From: Microbacterium protaetiae
GTDB taxonomy: Bacteria > Actinomycetota > Actinomycetes > Actinomycetales > Microbacteriaceae
Length of the DNA stretch: 64,000 nucleotides
NCBI RefSeq assembly: GCF_004135285.1
Contig: NZ_CP035494.1
Span: forward strand, 2,542,001 to 2,606,000
Direction: 5' to 3'
Part shown: piece after piece, positions 1 through 8,963 of the stretch
Layout of the letters: each line of letters begins with the position of its first letter
How positions within the stretch are numbered: the stretch's first letter is position 1
Program-made: the position numbers and the translations under genes
Notes under the pieces: model-generated
Database searches by the model: none
What the model saw: only the letters and a program-made list of their open reading frames with translations
Told to the model about the DNA's origin: nothing

Positions 1-29
1 TCGCACATCTCGCCGCACTGCATGCGCGG

Positions 30-1100
30 GTGAATCGGAAGCCGCTCGTGCTTGCGACCTTCCGTTCGCCATCTGCGCAGCTGAAGTATGAAGATCAGGT
101 TGTTGCATGGTCGGATGGCCGTGTTGCCGTCCGGTACCAGCGGACCTTCAGCACGTTCGTCGGAGCGGATGTCGTCTACGGTGTGGGATCGATGGATGCC
201 TACCTTTCGCTGGACGCCAAATCAAGCCCGAATAGACGGTTGGACCGCACCAGGCGGTTCGTCAAGGAACTCGTCGATTGTAAGGCTGCTTTGGTGCGCA
301 CGATTTTTGGGGAGCTGCCCGAGCCACAGGACCCTCGGGAGGTGCAGGCCCGTGCCTTGCTCGATGAAGCGACCACCCGCTTCATCGTTGTTGAGGGAAG
401 CGCCACGACTCCAGATCCTGCACGGACCGTATTCATTCCGTTCGCGGACCCGACGCCACTGTTCACGGGCTATCCAGTCCATGATCAGGTTGCAGGCCGT
501 GTGCTGTGCGCGACCGTCGATTCGCTCAACGAGGTCGCCGAGAGTGTGTTGAGGACATTCTTTGTTTCGCGTCTGCGAGACTTGTCACTGCGAATCGCTG
601 GCCCCGCCAGCGATTCACTGGGGACGGAGCTGAGACGAGCAGTATCGAGAACACCCGGCAAGGTCACAAGCCGGATCGAATTGCTGTCAGATGCCGCGCT
701 GATCGAGGAGATCACGGCCGCGGAAGTCATTATTGTCCCGGAGATAGTGTCCCCGGTGGAGTACCAGCTCGCAATGACATCGTTGGCATTTGGTAGGCCG
801 GTGCTCACGCCATCCAATGACGCGGTACTCGCGCTTTCCGCCGCGGTTGGCGACGAATGGGTGATTCCGATTGCTGGGACCCTGACCGCCGAGCGCCTCG
901 ACGCGGCAGTTGCGCAATCGCGACTCCGGCGAGAGGGATCGATGCCTGACCTGCGTCAACGCCGCTGGTCGGATATCGGAGGCCACTACGAGCAAGTCCT
1001 GCGAACAGTAGCGAGCGAGATTCGCGCGTCCGTCCTTGATATTGAGGACAGTGAGATCGGGGCCCGACAAATGCAAGGAATGGATTTGGTAAAAGCATGA
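30..1100 (+). CDS. Glycosyltransferase-like protein, possibly 5'-partial
   Basis: This is a 356-aa protein if it starts at GTG 30. The frame is open to the window edge with no stop, and GTG 30 has no Shine-Dalgarno, so the true start may lie outside the window. It is a paralogue of the reverse-strand gene at 3903-4925: both share the block T-x-x-F followed by ATPDPARTxxIP, then GYP and GRVLC, with similar length. The overall pattern (N-terminal Rossmann-like half, late glycine/proline-rich FGRPVLTP-like segment) resembles GT-B glycosyltransferases, but I cannot name the family or the sugar. Its last four bases (ATGA) overlap the start of the next gene, so the two are probably translationally coupled and act on the same envelope polymer. 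Confidence 0.6.
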   Translation: MNRKPLVLATFRSPSAQLKYEDQVVAWSDGRVAVRYQRTFSTFVGADVVYGVGSMDAYLSLDAKSSPNRRLDRTRRFVKELVDCKAALVRTIFGELPEPQDPREVQARALLDEATTRFIVVEGSATTPDPARTVFIPFADPTPLFTGYPVHDQVAGRVLCATVDSLNEVAESVLRTFFVSRLRDLSLRIAGPASDSLGTELRRAVSRTPGKVTSRIELLSDAALIEEITAAEVIIVPEIVSPVEYQLAMTSLAFGRPVLTPSNDAVLALSAAVGDEWVIPIAGTLTAERLDAAVAQSRLRREGSMPDLRQRRWSDIGGHYEQVLRTVASEIRASVLDIEDSEIGARQMQGMDLVKA

Positions 1101-3889
1101 CGTCTGAGACGACACGCCTTCCGCCGCTTGTGACGGTAGTTATCCCGGTGTTCAACGACGAGGAAACAATCGCGGCCGCGCTGGACAGCGCCATCGCGCA
1201 GACGCTCGAGCAGATTGAGATCGTTGTCGTCGATGATGCTTCTTCGGATCGAACACCCGAGATCGTGGCTGAGTACGCGGCGCGCGACCCCCGGGTCCAC
1301 CTCCTTACCCAGCCTGAGAATATGTCCGGCTTTCAGGCGCGCCGGACGGGGATTTACGCCGCCCAAGCACCGTACGTGCTGTTTCTCGATGGGGATGACG
1401 AACTGGACCGCTATGCGGCAGCGAAGAGTGCCGCGGCTGCAGAAGCGAATCGATCCGACATTGTTCAGTTCGGCATTCAAATCATCTATCCGGACGGTAC
1501 GTCTGGCGGTAGCTGGGAAGGACGGAGTCAGCCCAGGTACGGTGAGCTCTTCGGCGATGAGATCCTTCTGAAGCTGTTTCCGGCGGACGCGCGTGCTGCC
1601 GGGCAACTCTGGAAGTACATCTTCCGAACCGACGTTCTGCGCGCTGCATACGAGAAGCTGCCCGCCGACGGTCGTTATTACCGTGCGAATGATCTTCCGG
1701 TCGCTTTCCTCGCGGCGCTCACCGCACGGCGATACGCGTCTATCCCTGACAAGCTCTATCGATACTTCTGGCGGCGAGGGGCGAGCACGCTCGAAGCGAC
1801 CGGGACAGAAGCGGTCGACTTCCAGGTCAGTGCCATCGACGCATTCGAAGCGACAACCGCAGCGGTGCGCGATGCGGCTTATCGGCATTCCGACCCAAGT
1901 GGGCTCCTAGGCAGCCATACCAGCGCGCGGCTTTCGGTAATCGGGATCGCTATGAAGTGGGCCCTCGACACACGAGACGAGACGCTGTTCCGTCTCGGCG
2001 TCGATCGGATCCGTAAGCGTGTCGGCAAGGCAGACATGGTCCGCGCGGCTGTCCGTTACCAGCCGGCGATTCTGGAGCGCCTCGCTGAAGCAGATGAACC
2101 AATCCTTCTCGGCGCCCGTCCCGTCAGCAGTGTTCTCATCACAGCCGCCAATATTACGACCGGAGGGGTCTCGATGGTGGTCCTCGCTCAGGCGGCATTC
2201 CTCGCCGAGTCTGGACATCGGGTTACGATCGCGGCGCGGCGAGCAGGCAATGACATAACACTCATTCCGGAAGGGATAGCGTTCTACGAGGTCATCCACG
2301 GGGATCTTGCTGACAGGGTGGAGACCTGGGCTGAAATCTGCACACGAGAGCAGGTCGACGTCATTATTGATCATCGCATCCTGTACTCGGTTGACTGGCA
2401 TGCCTACGTTATGATGGCCGCAGCGCTCGGGATCCCGACGATCGGGTGGGTCCACAACTTCGCAGGTCGGCCGACGTACGATCTCAACAGCATGCACGGG
2501 TATCTGAAGCGCTCGTTGCCGTCACTCGCTCAGGTGATAACCCTCTCCCCGCTCGACGTAACGTTCTGGAAGCTCAGGGGTGTGCAGCGAACTGCGTACC
2601 TTCCCAACCCACCGTCGCCGATGATTCTTGGCGCCGAAGACGAGATTCGCCGCAAGGCGGCGCCGATTGGGCGTCTTGAACTCATCTGGATTGGGAGGCT
2701 GGAGCAGCATACAAAGCAGGTTCGAGAGGTGATTTCGATTGCTGCTGAGCTGCGGAAGTTAGAGGTCGATTTCCATCTCCGAGTAGTTGGCCCGGACCAA
2801 CCCGACTACAGCGCGGATAGGCTCAACGCGGCAGCGGAGGGGGCTGGGCTCTCCAACCACCTAGAAGCAGTCGGTCCTCTTCACGGTAGTGACCTCCTTG
2901 CTGCGATCGACCGCGCCGATGCTTTCATTGGCACGAGTGTCATCGAGGGCTACCAGCTTACGATCGTAGAAGCACAGTCGCGGGGGCTTCCAGTATTCAT
3001 GTACGAGATGCCTTGGCTCGTCCCCGTGCAGAATAATGATGGTGTCGTATCGGTCCCACAGGGCGAGGCGGACGCGCTGGCACGGAAGATCGCGACCCTC
3101 GCCACTGATCCCGAGAGTTATCAAGCACTGTCGCAGGCATCCCTTGAAGCCGCGCGACGCTTCCTGGACGTCGACTACGTCACTCTTTACCGCCAGCTGG
3201 TCAACGGCACACTGCCCGCGGAATATTCACCGGCGGTCTCGCTTGAAAACGCGAGCCGCCTGCTGGATCTCACAATCTCCTTTGCCGAGCGACACGCGGG
3301 GATCCGGCAGAGGCTGGAGAAGGCTGAGCGCACGTCGCGTGCGGCCGTAAGGCGCGCCGAAGCGGCGAAGACAAAGCTGGCACACTTGCGTCGGCAGCTT
3401 ACCCAGATCGAGAAGAGTCGCGTGGACGTGTCACGCGCTGGACGTAAGGATGCGGGTTCGAGCCGGAACTCTCTGCCACGCAGAGCGGTGGGGCGTTTGC
3501 GCCGAGAGTTGGGCAGGGTGTCCTCGAACGAGAAGCGCAAAGTGCGGGTCGCCGGGGCGGAGATTAGGGATGGTGTGCTCGTCCTCAAGTTGCGCGCCCC
3601 GAAGGGGTACGAAATCCTCGACGCCCAACTCCGGCGTCAGGTCGAGCACGGGTTCACAACGTTCCCAATGGCTCTTTCCTTGTCGAGTCCTGGTACCTAT
3701 CTGGCGTCTCATGATTCGCATAAGGGGATCAAACGACGGTGGCGGATCGCCGCGACTGTGCGCTCGGGCGACGTCGTGAAGATGGTTGAGCTTCCTGTCG
3801 AATACAACGCTACTCACACAGGGGACGGGCACCTGGGCGTCCGCTTTCACGATCAGGCGACGGTTCAATTCTTCGAGTCGCAGAGCTGA
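1097..3889 (+). CDS. GT2-GT4 fusion glycosyltransferase with coiled-coil C-terminus
   Basis: This 930-aa cytoplasmic two-domain enzyme has an N-terminal GT2 (GT-A) domain over about residues 8-230, with the VVIPVFND start, a VVVDDASSD motif and a DGDDE metal-site motif. A GT4-like GT-B domain covers about 340-730 and carries the E-x7-E pair near E616/E624 within EGYQLTIVEA. Residues of about 740-800 are Arg/Ala/Lys-rich and probably coiled coil; about 815-930 is an unassigned beta-rich tail. Two paralogues lie at 6280-8433 and 11684-14026, both without this long tail. Fusion of two transferases suggests sequential addition of two sugars to a lipid-linked polymer; donors and acceptors are unknown. 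The start overlaps the preceding stop by four bases. Confidence 0.85.
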   Translation: MTSETTRLPPLVTVVIPVFNDEETIAAALDSAIAQTLEQIEIVVVDDASSDRTPEIVAEYAARDPRVHLLTQPENMSGFQARRTGIYAAQAPYVLFLDGDDELDRYAAAKSAAAAEANRSDIVQFGIQIIYPDGTSGGSWEGRSQPRYGELFGDEILLKLFPADARAAGQLWKYIFRTDVLRAAYEKLPADGRYYRANDLPVAFLAALTARRYASIPDKLYRYFWRRGASTLEATGTEAVDFQVSAIDAFEATTAAVRDAAYRHSDPSGLLGSHTSARLSVIGIAMKWALDTRDETLFRLGVDRIRKRVGKADMVRAAVRYQPAILERLAEADEPILLGARPVSSVLITAANITTGGVSMVVLAQAAFLAESGHRVTIAARRAGNDITLIPEGIAFYEVIHGDLADRVETWAEICTREQVDVIIDHRILYSVDWHAYVMMAAALGIPTIGWVHNFAGRPTYDLNSMHGYLKRSLPSLAQVITLSPLDVTFWKLRGVQRTAYLPNPPSPMILGAEDEIRRKAAPIGRLELIWIGRLEQHTKQVREVISIAAELRKLEVDFHLRVVGPDQPDYSADRLNAAAEGAGLSNHLEAVGPLHGSDLLAAIDRADAFIGTSVIEGYQLTIVEAQSRGLPVFMYEMPWLVPVQNNDGVVSVPQGEADALARKIATLATDPESYQALSQASLEAARRFLDVDYVTLYRQLVNGTLPAEYSPAVSLENASRLLDLTISFAERHAGIRQRLEKAERTSRAAVRRAEAAKTKLAHLRRQLTQIEKSRVDVSRAGRKDAGSSRNSLPRRAVGRLRRELGRVSSNEKRKVRVAGAEIRDGVLVLKLRAPKGYEILDAQLRRQVEHGFTTFPMALSLSSPGTYLASHDSHKGIKRRWRIAATVRSGDVVKMVELPVEYNATHTGDGHLGVRFHDQATVQFFESQS

Positions 3890-3902
3890 ACCAACCCTTC
3901 GG

Positions 3903-4925
3903 CTATCGCCCAGCCACTGCGCGGAAGAGTGCGGCGTACGCCTTGTGGGTGGTGGCCAAATCGCGGCCCTCGAGTCTTGGACTGCCAGTCAGGACGTTCT
4001 TGCGTATAGACGAGAATGCCTGGTCTATGTCGTTGGCGGTGATCGGCCCGTCGGTGAGGTGTATCCAGCCAGCGCCGACGGCGTGAGAAAGCATTGTTGT
4101 CGAGTCACTACGCGGAGTGATGACCGGGCGGTCGCACGACAGCGCCAGAAAGAGGATCTGCCACTCCGCCAGAGTGCGCACTTGTGGGATCGCGACGAGT
4201 TCGGCGGCATCGATCTCCTGCACCTGAGCTCCGTCGGATGGGTTCTCGAATCGTGTCGTGATACCAGCATCGTGCCGTGCGATCTCGGAACGCACAGATC
4301 TTGCGACCGAGTCTGGGGCGGAGCCGACCAACCGCAGTGTGACATCCGACGTGCTGACGACCCGCGGCATCGCCAGAAGAGACCGCACGTCCGGGCAGAG
4401 GCCCTCTGTCGCGATACACAGCACGCGTCCCTTGACTTGCTCTCCGCGTGGGTAGCCGATGAAGCGCTCGCGGAAGTGCGGATGAGGGATCACGATCGTG
4501 CGGGCCGGATCCGGCGTTGCAGTCGACTCGTCTATCGCGACAAACGCGGTGGTCGCGTTGTTGAGGATTTCTTGTGCAAGTCGCTGGGCTCTGTGAAGCG
4601 ACGAGGGTGGGACAGTGCCGTGCAATGTTCGGACGAGCGCGATGCGGTGGCGTCGCAAGTTTCTCGCGAGGGCCCAGGTCGCGAGGAGCCGCTGCCAGGG
4701 AGCTGCCCCACGTGTTCCGAGCAGCCGGTCGAGGTTGGGCTCGACGACGTGGACGACGTCGACGTCGAAGTTGGTGAGAACTCCTTGTGAGAAGCGAAAC
4801 TCGACGTCAGGCTGCGGCGTTCCCATGACTTGGTCCACGTAGCGAAGGACTGGCGCCGGCGGACGATGCGTCTCGTGGACGATCAGGCTCGAGCGTCCGC
4901 GTGTTGGCGAATTGGGAGGGACCAC
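3903..4925 (-). CDS. Glycosyltransferase-like protein (paralogue of the 30-1100 gene)
   Basis: This 340-aa protein is related to the first gene of the window through shared blocks (TTAFVAIDESTATPDPARTI region, GYPRGEQVKGRVLC, late DRPVITP). It is probably a GT-B type glycosyltransferase acting on the same envelope glycan; the specificity cannot be read from sequence. It ends 13 bp from the convergent GT2-GT4 gene. The chosen GTG at 4925 has GGAGGA only about one base upstream, which is too close to be ideal, but no better in-frame start precedes the region conserved with the paralogue. It is divergent from the pyruvyl transferase gene at 4967. Confidence 0.65.
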   Translation of the reverse strand: MVPPNSPTRGRSSLIVHETHRPPAPVLRYVDQVMGTPQPDVEFRFSQGVLTNFDVDVVHVVEPNLDRLLGTRGAAPWQRLLATWALARNLRRHRIALVRTLHGTVPPSSLHRAQRLAQEILNNATTAFVAIDESTATPDPARTIVIPHPHFRERFIGYPRGEQVKGRVLCIATEGLCPDVRSLLAMPRVVSTSDVTLRLVGSAPDSVARSVRSEIARHDAGITTRFENPSDGAQVQEIDAAELVAIPQVRTLAEWQILFLALSCDRPVITPRSDSTTMLSHAVGAGWIHLTDGPITANDIDQAFSSIRKNVLTGSPRLEGRDLATTHKAYAALFRAVAGR

Positions 4926-4966
4926 TCCTCCATACTAAATTGATCATTGTTCGAGGAAGGATTTCA

Positions 4967-6004
4967 GTGCACGACGTCTTCGTTCATCCTTCCGGCCAAG
5001 ACGACAACCTCGGCGACTCTGCCTTGCGGGCAGGCCTTCTCCAGGCACTTCGCGGTGAGGGCAACCGCCTCCATGTGTATCTCGACGGGCAATCCTCTGA
5101 CTACCTGTCGGGGATTCCGTTGGAAACGCGCGACATTCTCTACACGTCTCGACAAGCATGGTTACAGGCGAGTCGCGAGGTGAACCGGCCGGTCTACGTG
5201 ATCAACGCCGGTGAGATCAACCCGCAGCCAGGTGTCTCTTTCCCCGGTGGGAAACGCATCGCGGAGATGCGCGGGGTTGTGAATCGCGGGGGAATAGTCG
5301 TCGCGGCCGGACTCGGTCTCAAAGATCCAACGGTCGCGCCGAAGGTGGTATTCGACCCAAAGCTGCGTGAAGCGGCTGTCATGTCGTGGCGCGATCACGG
5401 CTCCCGTCAAGGGGCAGGTTTCGGCGACGTGGCGCCCGACTGGGCGTTCTCACTCGGCCCTGACCCCTCCGCGTGGCCCGGGAAGGACTCGCGGCGATTG
5501 ATCGCGGTCACTCTCCGCTTTGATCGGCCGTGGCCGGGGGAACGTTGGCTTGCTGCCGTACGCACTTTGGCGGCCCGCACCGCCACGCGTGTCGTCACGA
5601 TTGCACAGGTCGCGCGTGACGCCCCACGCGCAGTGCGCCTCGCCGGAGAGCTCCAGGGCGAGTATCTCGTCGCACCCACCACACGTCACGATCACCTCGA
5701 CGCACATGTCCGTGCCGTATATTCTCGTTCTCTCGCCGTGGTGAGTGATCGAGCGCATGCCTTGATCATGGGCGCGACAGAAGGCGCCTATCCGGTCGGA
5801 ACGGCGGCCGACCCGCAGAAGATCCGTCGTCTGCTCGATACGGTCGGTATCGGCGCCCTCACGGGGCACCACGACGGCCTTGCCGAGCGCGCGCAGAATC
5901 TTGAATTGGAGGTAGCTGGGCTCGAGAGTGCCATCGAGGCAGCGCGCCGCGATCTGGGGCTGCTGACTCAGCGCCTAAACAGTGCGATCGACACAGCTAC
6001 GTGA
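4967..6004 (+). CDS. Polysaccharide pyruvyl transferase family protein
   Basis: The protein is 345 aa from GTG 4967, chosen because AGGAAGG sits six bases upstream; an earlier in-frame start at 4901 would add an unconserved leader. Family hallmarks are the N-terminal NLGDSALRAGLL (cf. NxGDxA in CsaB/WcaK-type proteins), a central VINAGE segment, and a C-terminal SDRAHALIMGA block followed by a PVGTAADPQK-like region. The last 50 residues look coiled-coil. Known family members transfer pyruvate from phosphoenolpyruvate as a ketal onto a wall or exopolysaccharide sugar, or are glycosyltransferases of the same fold. A second member lies at 28050. In this SLH-rich locus it may make the pyruvylated ligand for SLH domains (inference). 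Confidence 0.75.
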   Translation: MHDVFVHPSGQDDNLGDSALRAGLLQALRGEGNRLHVYLDGQSSDYLSGIPLETRDILYTSRQAWLQASREVNRPVYVINAGEINPQPGVSFPGGKRIAEMRGVVNRGGIVVAAGLGLKDPTVAPKVVFDPKLREAAVMSWRDHGSRQGAGFGDVAPDWAFSLGPDPSAWPGKDSRRLIAVTLRFDRPWPGERWLAAVRTLAARTATRVVTIAQVARDAPRAVRLAGELQGEYLVAPTTRHDHLDAHVRAVYSRSLAVVSDRAHALIMGATEGAYPVGTAADPQKIRRLLDTVGIGALTGHHDGLAERAQNLELEVAGLESAIEAARRDLGLLTQRLNSAIDTAT

Positions 6005-6019
6005 GGCGCCACGTTCGAT

Positions 6020-6036
6020 TCGACGCGAAGCGTCGA
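6020..6036. terminator. Hairpin between convergent genes
   Basis: A perfect 7-bp stem (TCGACGC / GCGTCGA) with a GAA loop lies between the pyruvyl transferase stop at 6004 and the out-of-frame tail end at 6038. No U-tract follows on either strand. It probably serves as a bidirectional terminator. Confidence 0.5.
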
Positions 6037-6037
6037 C

Positions 6038-6325
6038 TCACGCGTGCCGGCCGAGTCGATGCTTCGCTCGGTGGGCGAGCGGCCGTAGGCCGGGGAATAT
6101 CTGCAGCAAGGTGCGTCCCAACGGGGTAGCGACGCGCCAGGCTCGGTGACCAATCGAGGCCCCTTGCGGAACGGCAGCCCCACTCTGCGGAGCCTTGAGG
6201 TGCCGTCCGACCAGTCTTGACGTCGAGACACTCTCATTCAGCAATCCGGCATGTCGCTCTGCGTAAAAGATCATCAAATCTAGGAGCTGTTTGGCATCGG
6301 CGAGTGTCGGTTCCGGAGAGAGCTC
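6038..6325 (-). other. Out-of-frame C-terminal tail of the GT2-GT4 gene
   Basis: Reverse-strand frame continuing the GT2-GT4 gene after a one-base shift. It reads FYAERHAG, then PGLRPLAHRAK close to a stop at 6038. The same two signatures occur in the paralogues (FAERHAG in the 1097 gene; LPGLRPLAHRAK at the end of the 11684 gene). This shows that the tail belongs to the upstream reading frame. The shift lies in the run of six G at 6326-6331 (six C on the coding strand); seven C would restore one frame. Confidence 0.7.
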
Positions 6326-8433
6326 GGGGGGAGCGTGTCCGTGACCACCTGCTCATACAGCCGGCCGAAGTCGTGGGAGAGTTCCCGGGCGGCCGCCGCG
6401 AGGGACGCCCGAGAGAGATCCGTATAGCGTTCCGGAGATGTGAAGACCGCCGCTATGCGCAACGCGAGCGTGGCAGCGTCGCCCTGGGGAGCCGTCACGA
6501 TGCCGTCGTTTCTCTGCACCAGCGTGAGCCAGGGTAGCTCGTACATAAAGACAGGGAGTCCGCGCACTTGTGCTTCGGCGATCGTGAGTTGGTAACCCTC
6601 GATAATGCTGGTGCTTACGAAGGCGTCCGCGCTGTCGATCGCATCGATGAGTTGCTGACCGCGCATCTCGCCGACGGCCTCAACAAGGCCATCGAGTCGC
6701 CGCTTACGGACAATCGTGTTGAACCGTGCCGCGCTCCAGTCTGCCCAGTCCGGCCCGATCACGGTGAGGTGGAAATCGACGGACAGCTTGCGCAGTTGGT
6801 CGGCGACCTCGATGAGCTGGCTCACCTGCTTGGTGTGTTCGTCGAGGCGCCCCCACCACATCAGCTCAACCCGTCGGCCTGACAACTGCTTTGGACGGGA
6901 CTTGCTAGCAGACTCGAGCAACATAGGCGACGGTGGGTTTGGCACATACACGGAATGCTGAACCCCGCGAAGCTTCCAGAATGCGACATCGAGCGGCGAA
7001 AGCGTAACCAGGGTTTCGAGTAGCGGTGCGTTGGCCTTCAACAACTCGTGTAGACCGTTGAGATCGTAAATCGGTCGTCCTGCGAAGTTGTGGAGCCAGC
7101 CGATGCTCGCAACACCGAGGCTGCGTGCGACGAGCGCATACTCCGGCCAGTCACGGCTGTACAGCACCTGGTGGTCAACGATGACATCGACGTCATGTTT
7201 ACGACAGATCCCGGCCCACTCGACGAGTCGTTCGGGGAGGCCGTGCCCCACCATTTCCACGAAACTGGCGCCCGGGGGAACGGCACCGGGGTCACTCCCA
7301 TATCGCCGAGCAACTATCGTTACACGGAATCCCGCCTGCATCAGGTACCGGGCCTGGGCAAGCAGTACAGCGGAGACACCTCCAGTGGTGACGGTTCGAG
7401 TCGTGAGCAGCACGCTCTGGACAGGTCGGTCCCTGAGTCGAATTTGGGTGGTGTGCGCTTTGAGCGCCGGCAGGCATTCCGGGTAGAAGCGTACGGCTGC
7501 GACGACGACATCGGCTGGGGGCACGCGCGCGTGCAGGTCGTTAAGTACCGCCTCTTGGAGGTCGCTGCGGGTGTGCTTCAAGAGGTATGCGCATACGTAC
7601 CCGATGATCGATAGACGCACCGACTCGAAGTTGTTGAGCAAGGAAGTTGGGTCGATGCTCGTCCGAGCGATCGTTTGAACGGCCGGTCGCACACTGTCGA
7701 TGGAATCGATCGCCTTAGCGTAGAATTGTGCCCTTTCGATTGTGTCGACGACCCGCCCACTACCCCCGCGCCCGAAGTGGTAACGGTAGAGGCGGTTCGG
7801 CACCGAGACGTAGCGGGAAGCCAACGCGGCTGCCAGATACATCACCGGCAGGTCGTTTACGCGGGGGAGTACGACATCTTCGGGCAACAGGGCATATACT
7901 TCGCGAAGCAATTGGGTGCGAAAGAGATAGCGCCACAGTTGGCCCTGCGCTGGTTGATCAACGGGAAAGAGATTGCTCAGGATTTCCGGGCCGCGCAGAT
8001 CTTGATGCTTGGGTGCGAGGCGCGTCTGGTAGCCGCCGACAACATGGCTCTCAGTGTTAATGACTTCGACGCCAAATCCAACGAGGTCGGCATCGTGCCG
8101 CTGTGCGGCAGCGATCGAGATTTCAGCGGCGTGTGGGTTGAGTTCATCATCGCCGTCGACGAACAGGATGTATTCCCCCGTCGCGGCCACGATGCCCGCG
8201 CGGCGCGCTTGGAATGCGGATCGGTTCTGTTGTTGGGGGATCAGGCGAATGCGTGGGTCGCGCTCGGCCATCTGCTCGAGGATTCGCGCTGTCTCATCGG
8301 TCGACGCGTCGTCGACGCAGATTATCTCGACGTCAAAGAAGGTTTGCGCGAGACAGCTTTCGACCGCTGCTGCCACGGTTTCTTGATCATCAAATGTGGG
8401 GATGACAATCGAGACGCGGGGTACGGGTGACAT
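6280..8433 (-). CDS. GT2-GT4 fusion glycosyltransferase, frameshifted near its 3' end
   Basis: As read, this is a 717-aa protein from ATG 8433, which has GGAG upstream at good spacing; a longer upstream reading lacks conservation. It has an N-terminal GT2 domain (VSIVIPTFDD, ICVDDASTD, FVDGDDE) and a GT4-like domain with EGYQLTIAEA near residue 611. The frame ends early after LPPSS, whereas the paralogues continue LPPEFSP or LPAEYSP. Adding one C to the C6 run at 6326-6331 restores LPPELSP and the tail to 6038, giving 798 aa against 780 and 930 in the paralogues. It may be a true mutation, a slipped tract or a sequencing error. The catalytic domains are complete, so the short form might still be active. 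Confidence 0.8.
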   Translation of the reverse strand: MSPVPRVSIVIPTFDDQETVAAAVESCLAQTFFDVEIICVDDASTDETARILEQMAERDPRIRLIPQQQNRSAFQARRAGIVAATGEYILFVDGDDELNPHAAEISIAAAQRHDADLVGFGVEVINTESHVVGGYQTRLAPKHQDLRGPEILSNLFPVDQPAQGQLWRYLFRTQLLREVYALLPEDVVLPRVNDLPVMYLAAALASRYVSVPNRLYRYHFGRGGSGRVVDTIERAQFYAKAIDSIDSVRPAVQTIARTSIDPTSLLNNFESVRLSIIGYVCAYLLKHTRSDLQEAVLNDLHARVPPADVVVAAVRFYPECLPALKAHTTQIRLRDRPVQSVLLTTRTVTTGGVSAVLLAQARYLMQAGFRVTIVARRYGSDPGAVPPGASFVEMVGHGLPERLVEWAGICRKHDVDVIVDHQVLYSRDWPEYALVARSLGVASIGWLHNFAGRPIYDLNGLHELLKANAPLLETLVTLSPLDVAFWKLRGVQHSVYVPNPPSPMLLESASKSRPKQLSGRRVELMWWGRLDEHTKQVSQLIEVADQLRKLSVDFHLTVIGPDWADWSAARFNTIVRKRRLDGLVEAVGEMRGQQLIDAIDSADAFVSTSIIEGYQLTIAEAQVRGLPVFMYELPWLTLVQRNDGIVTAPQGDAATLALRIAAVFTSPERYTDLSRASLAAAARELSHDFGRLYEQVVTDTLPPSSLRNRHSPMPNSS

Positions 8434-8963
8434 GTTAGCTCCGGAAGACTGGCGAGCATCCGCGGCGCAGGGCTCCGCGGACAGCGGTGCAGATCTTGAT
8501 CCTACGCGGTCGACCTCCGCCGCTCGCTTGCTACCGGGGATCAGGGAGAGGAGTTGCGATCGGTGTAGCGTCACAACTCTTGCCGCCCGTCGCTAGACCT
8601 TGCAGACCGCACCCTCTCGACGTGATCATGTCAGCCGCGGTGCGCAAGCAAGTGCCAATCGTGGGGAGTCACGCACGCCACAGACGTCCCCTAGGGTGAG
8701 CGCGCGCCCCGACGTCCGCTGGCGGAATAAACGGCATCTGACGCGTCACGATCGGTGCCGGCGTGGCTGCGACGCATATCTCGACGCACACACTTGACAC
8801 TTCTCAACGGGACCCCTGGCCCAGAGTTGTGTTCGGTGGCGGTGACTAAAGGAGCGGCGCATTCAAGTTCGTTGGCGACGCGACGGTATGATCACATGAG
8901 GTTTTTGGTTCGAGGGACGGCCCCTCGACGACGGCGGCTGGTTGGGGAGGTGGCGGACTCCTG
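8434..8963. other. 530-bp intergenic region with divergent promoters, no gene seen
   Basis: This separates the reverse-strand GT2-GT4 gene from the forward ABC exporter operon. I see no ORF with family resemblance or a good ribosome binding site. Candidate -10 boxes are TATGAT at 8887-8892 (forward, towards the exporter) and TAGGAT on the reverse strand at 8499-8504 (towards the glycosyltransferase). A TTGACA lies at 8794-8799 with no matching -10 at normal spacing. Confidence 0.5.
8887..8892 (+). promoter_or_regulatory. Candidate -10 box of the ABC exporter operon
   Basis: TATGAT matches the actinobacterial -10 consensus TANNNT and lies about 70 bp before the permease start. No convincing -35 is present at 16-19 bp spacing. 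The predicted 5' leader is about 65 nt. Confidence 0.4.

Noticed and set aside
8794..8799. TTGACA as a -35 for the exporter operon
   Set aside because: No -10 at 16-19 bp; the nearest good box, TATGAT at 8887, is far too distant.
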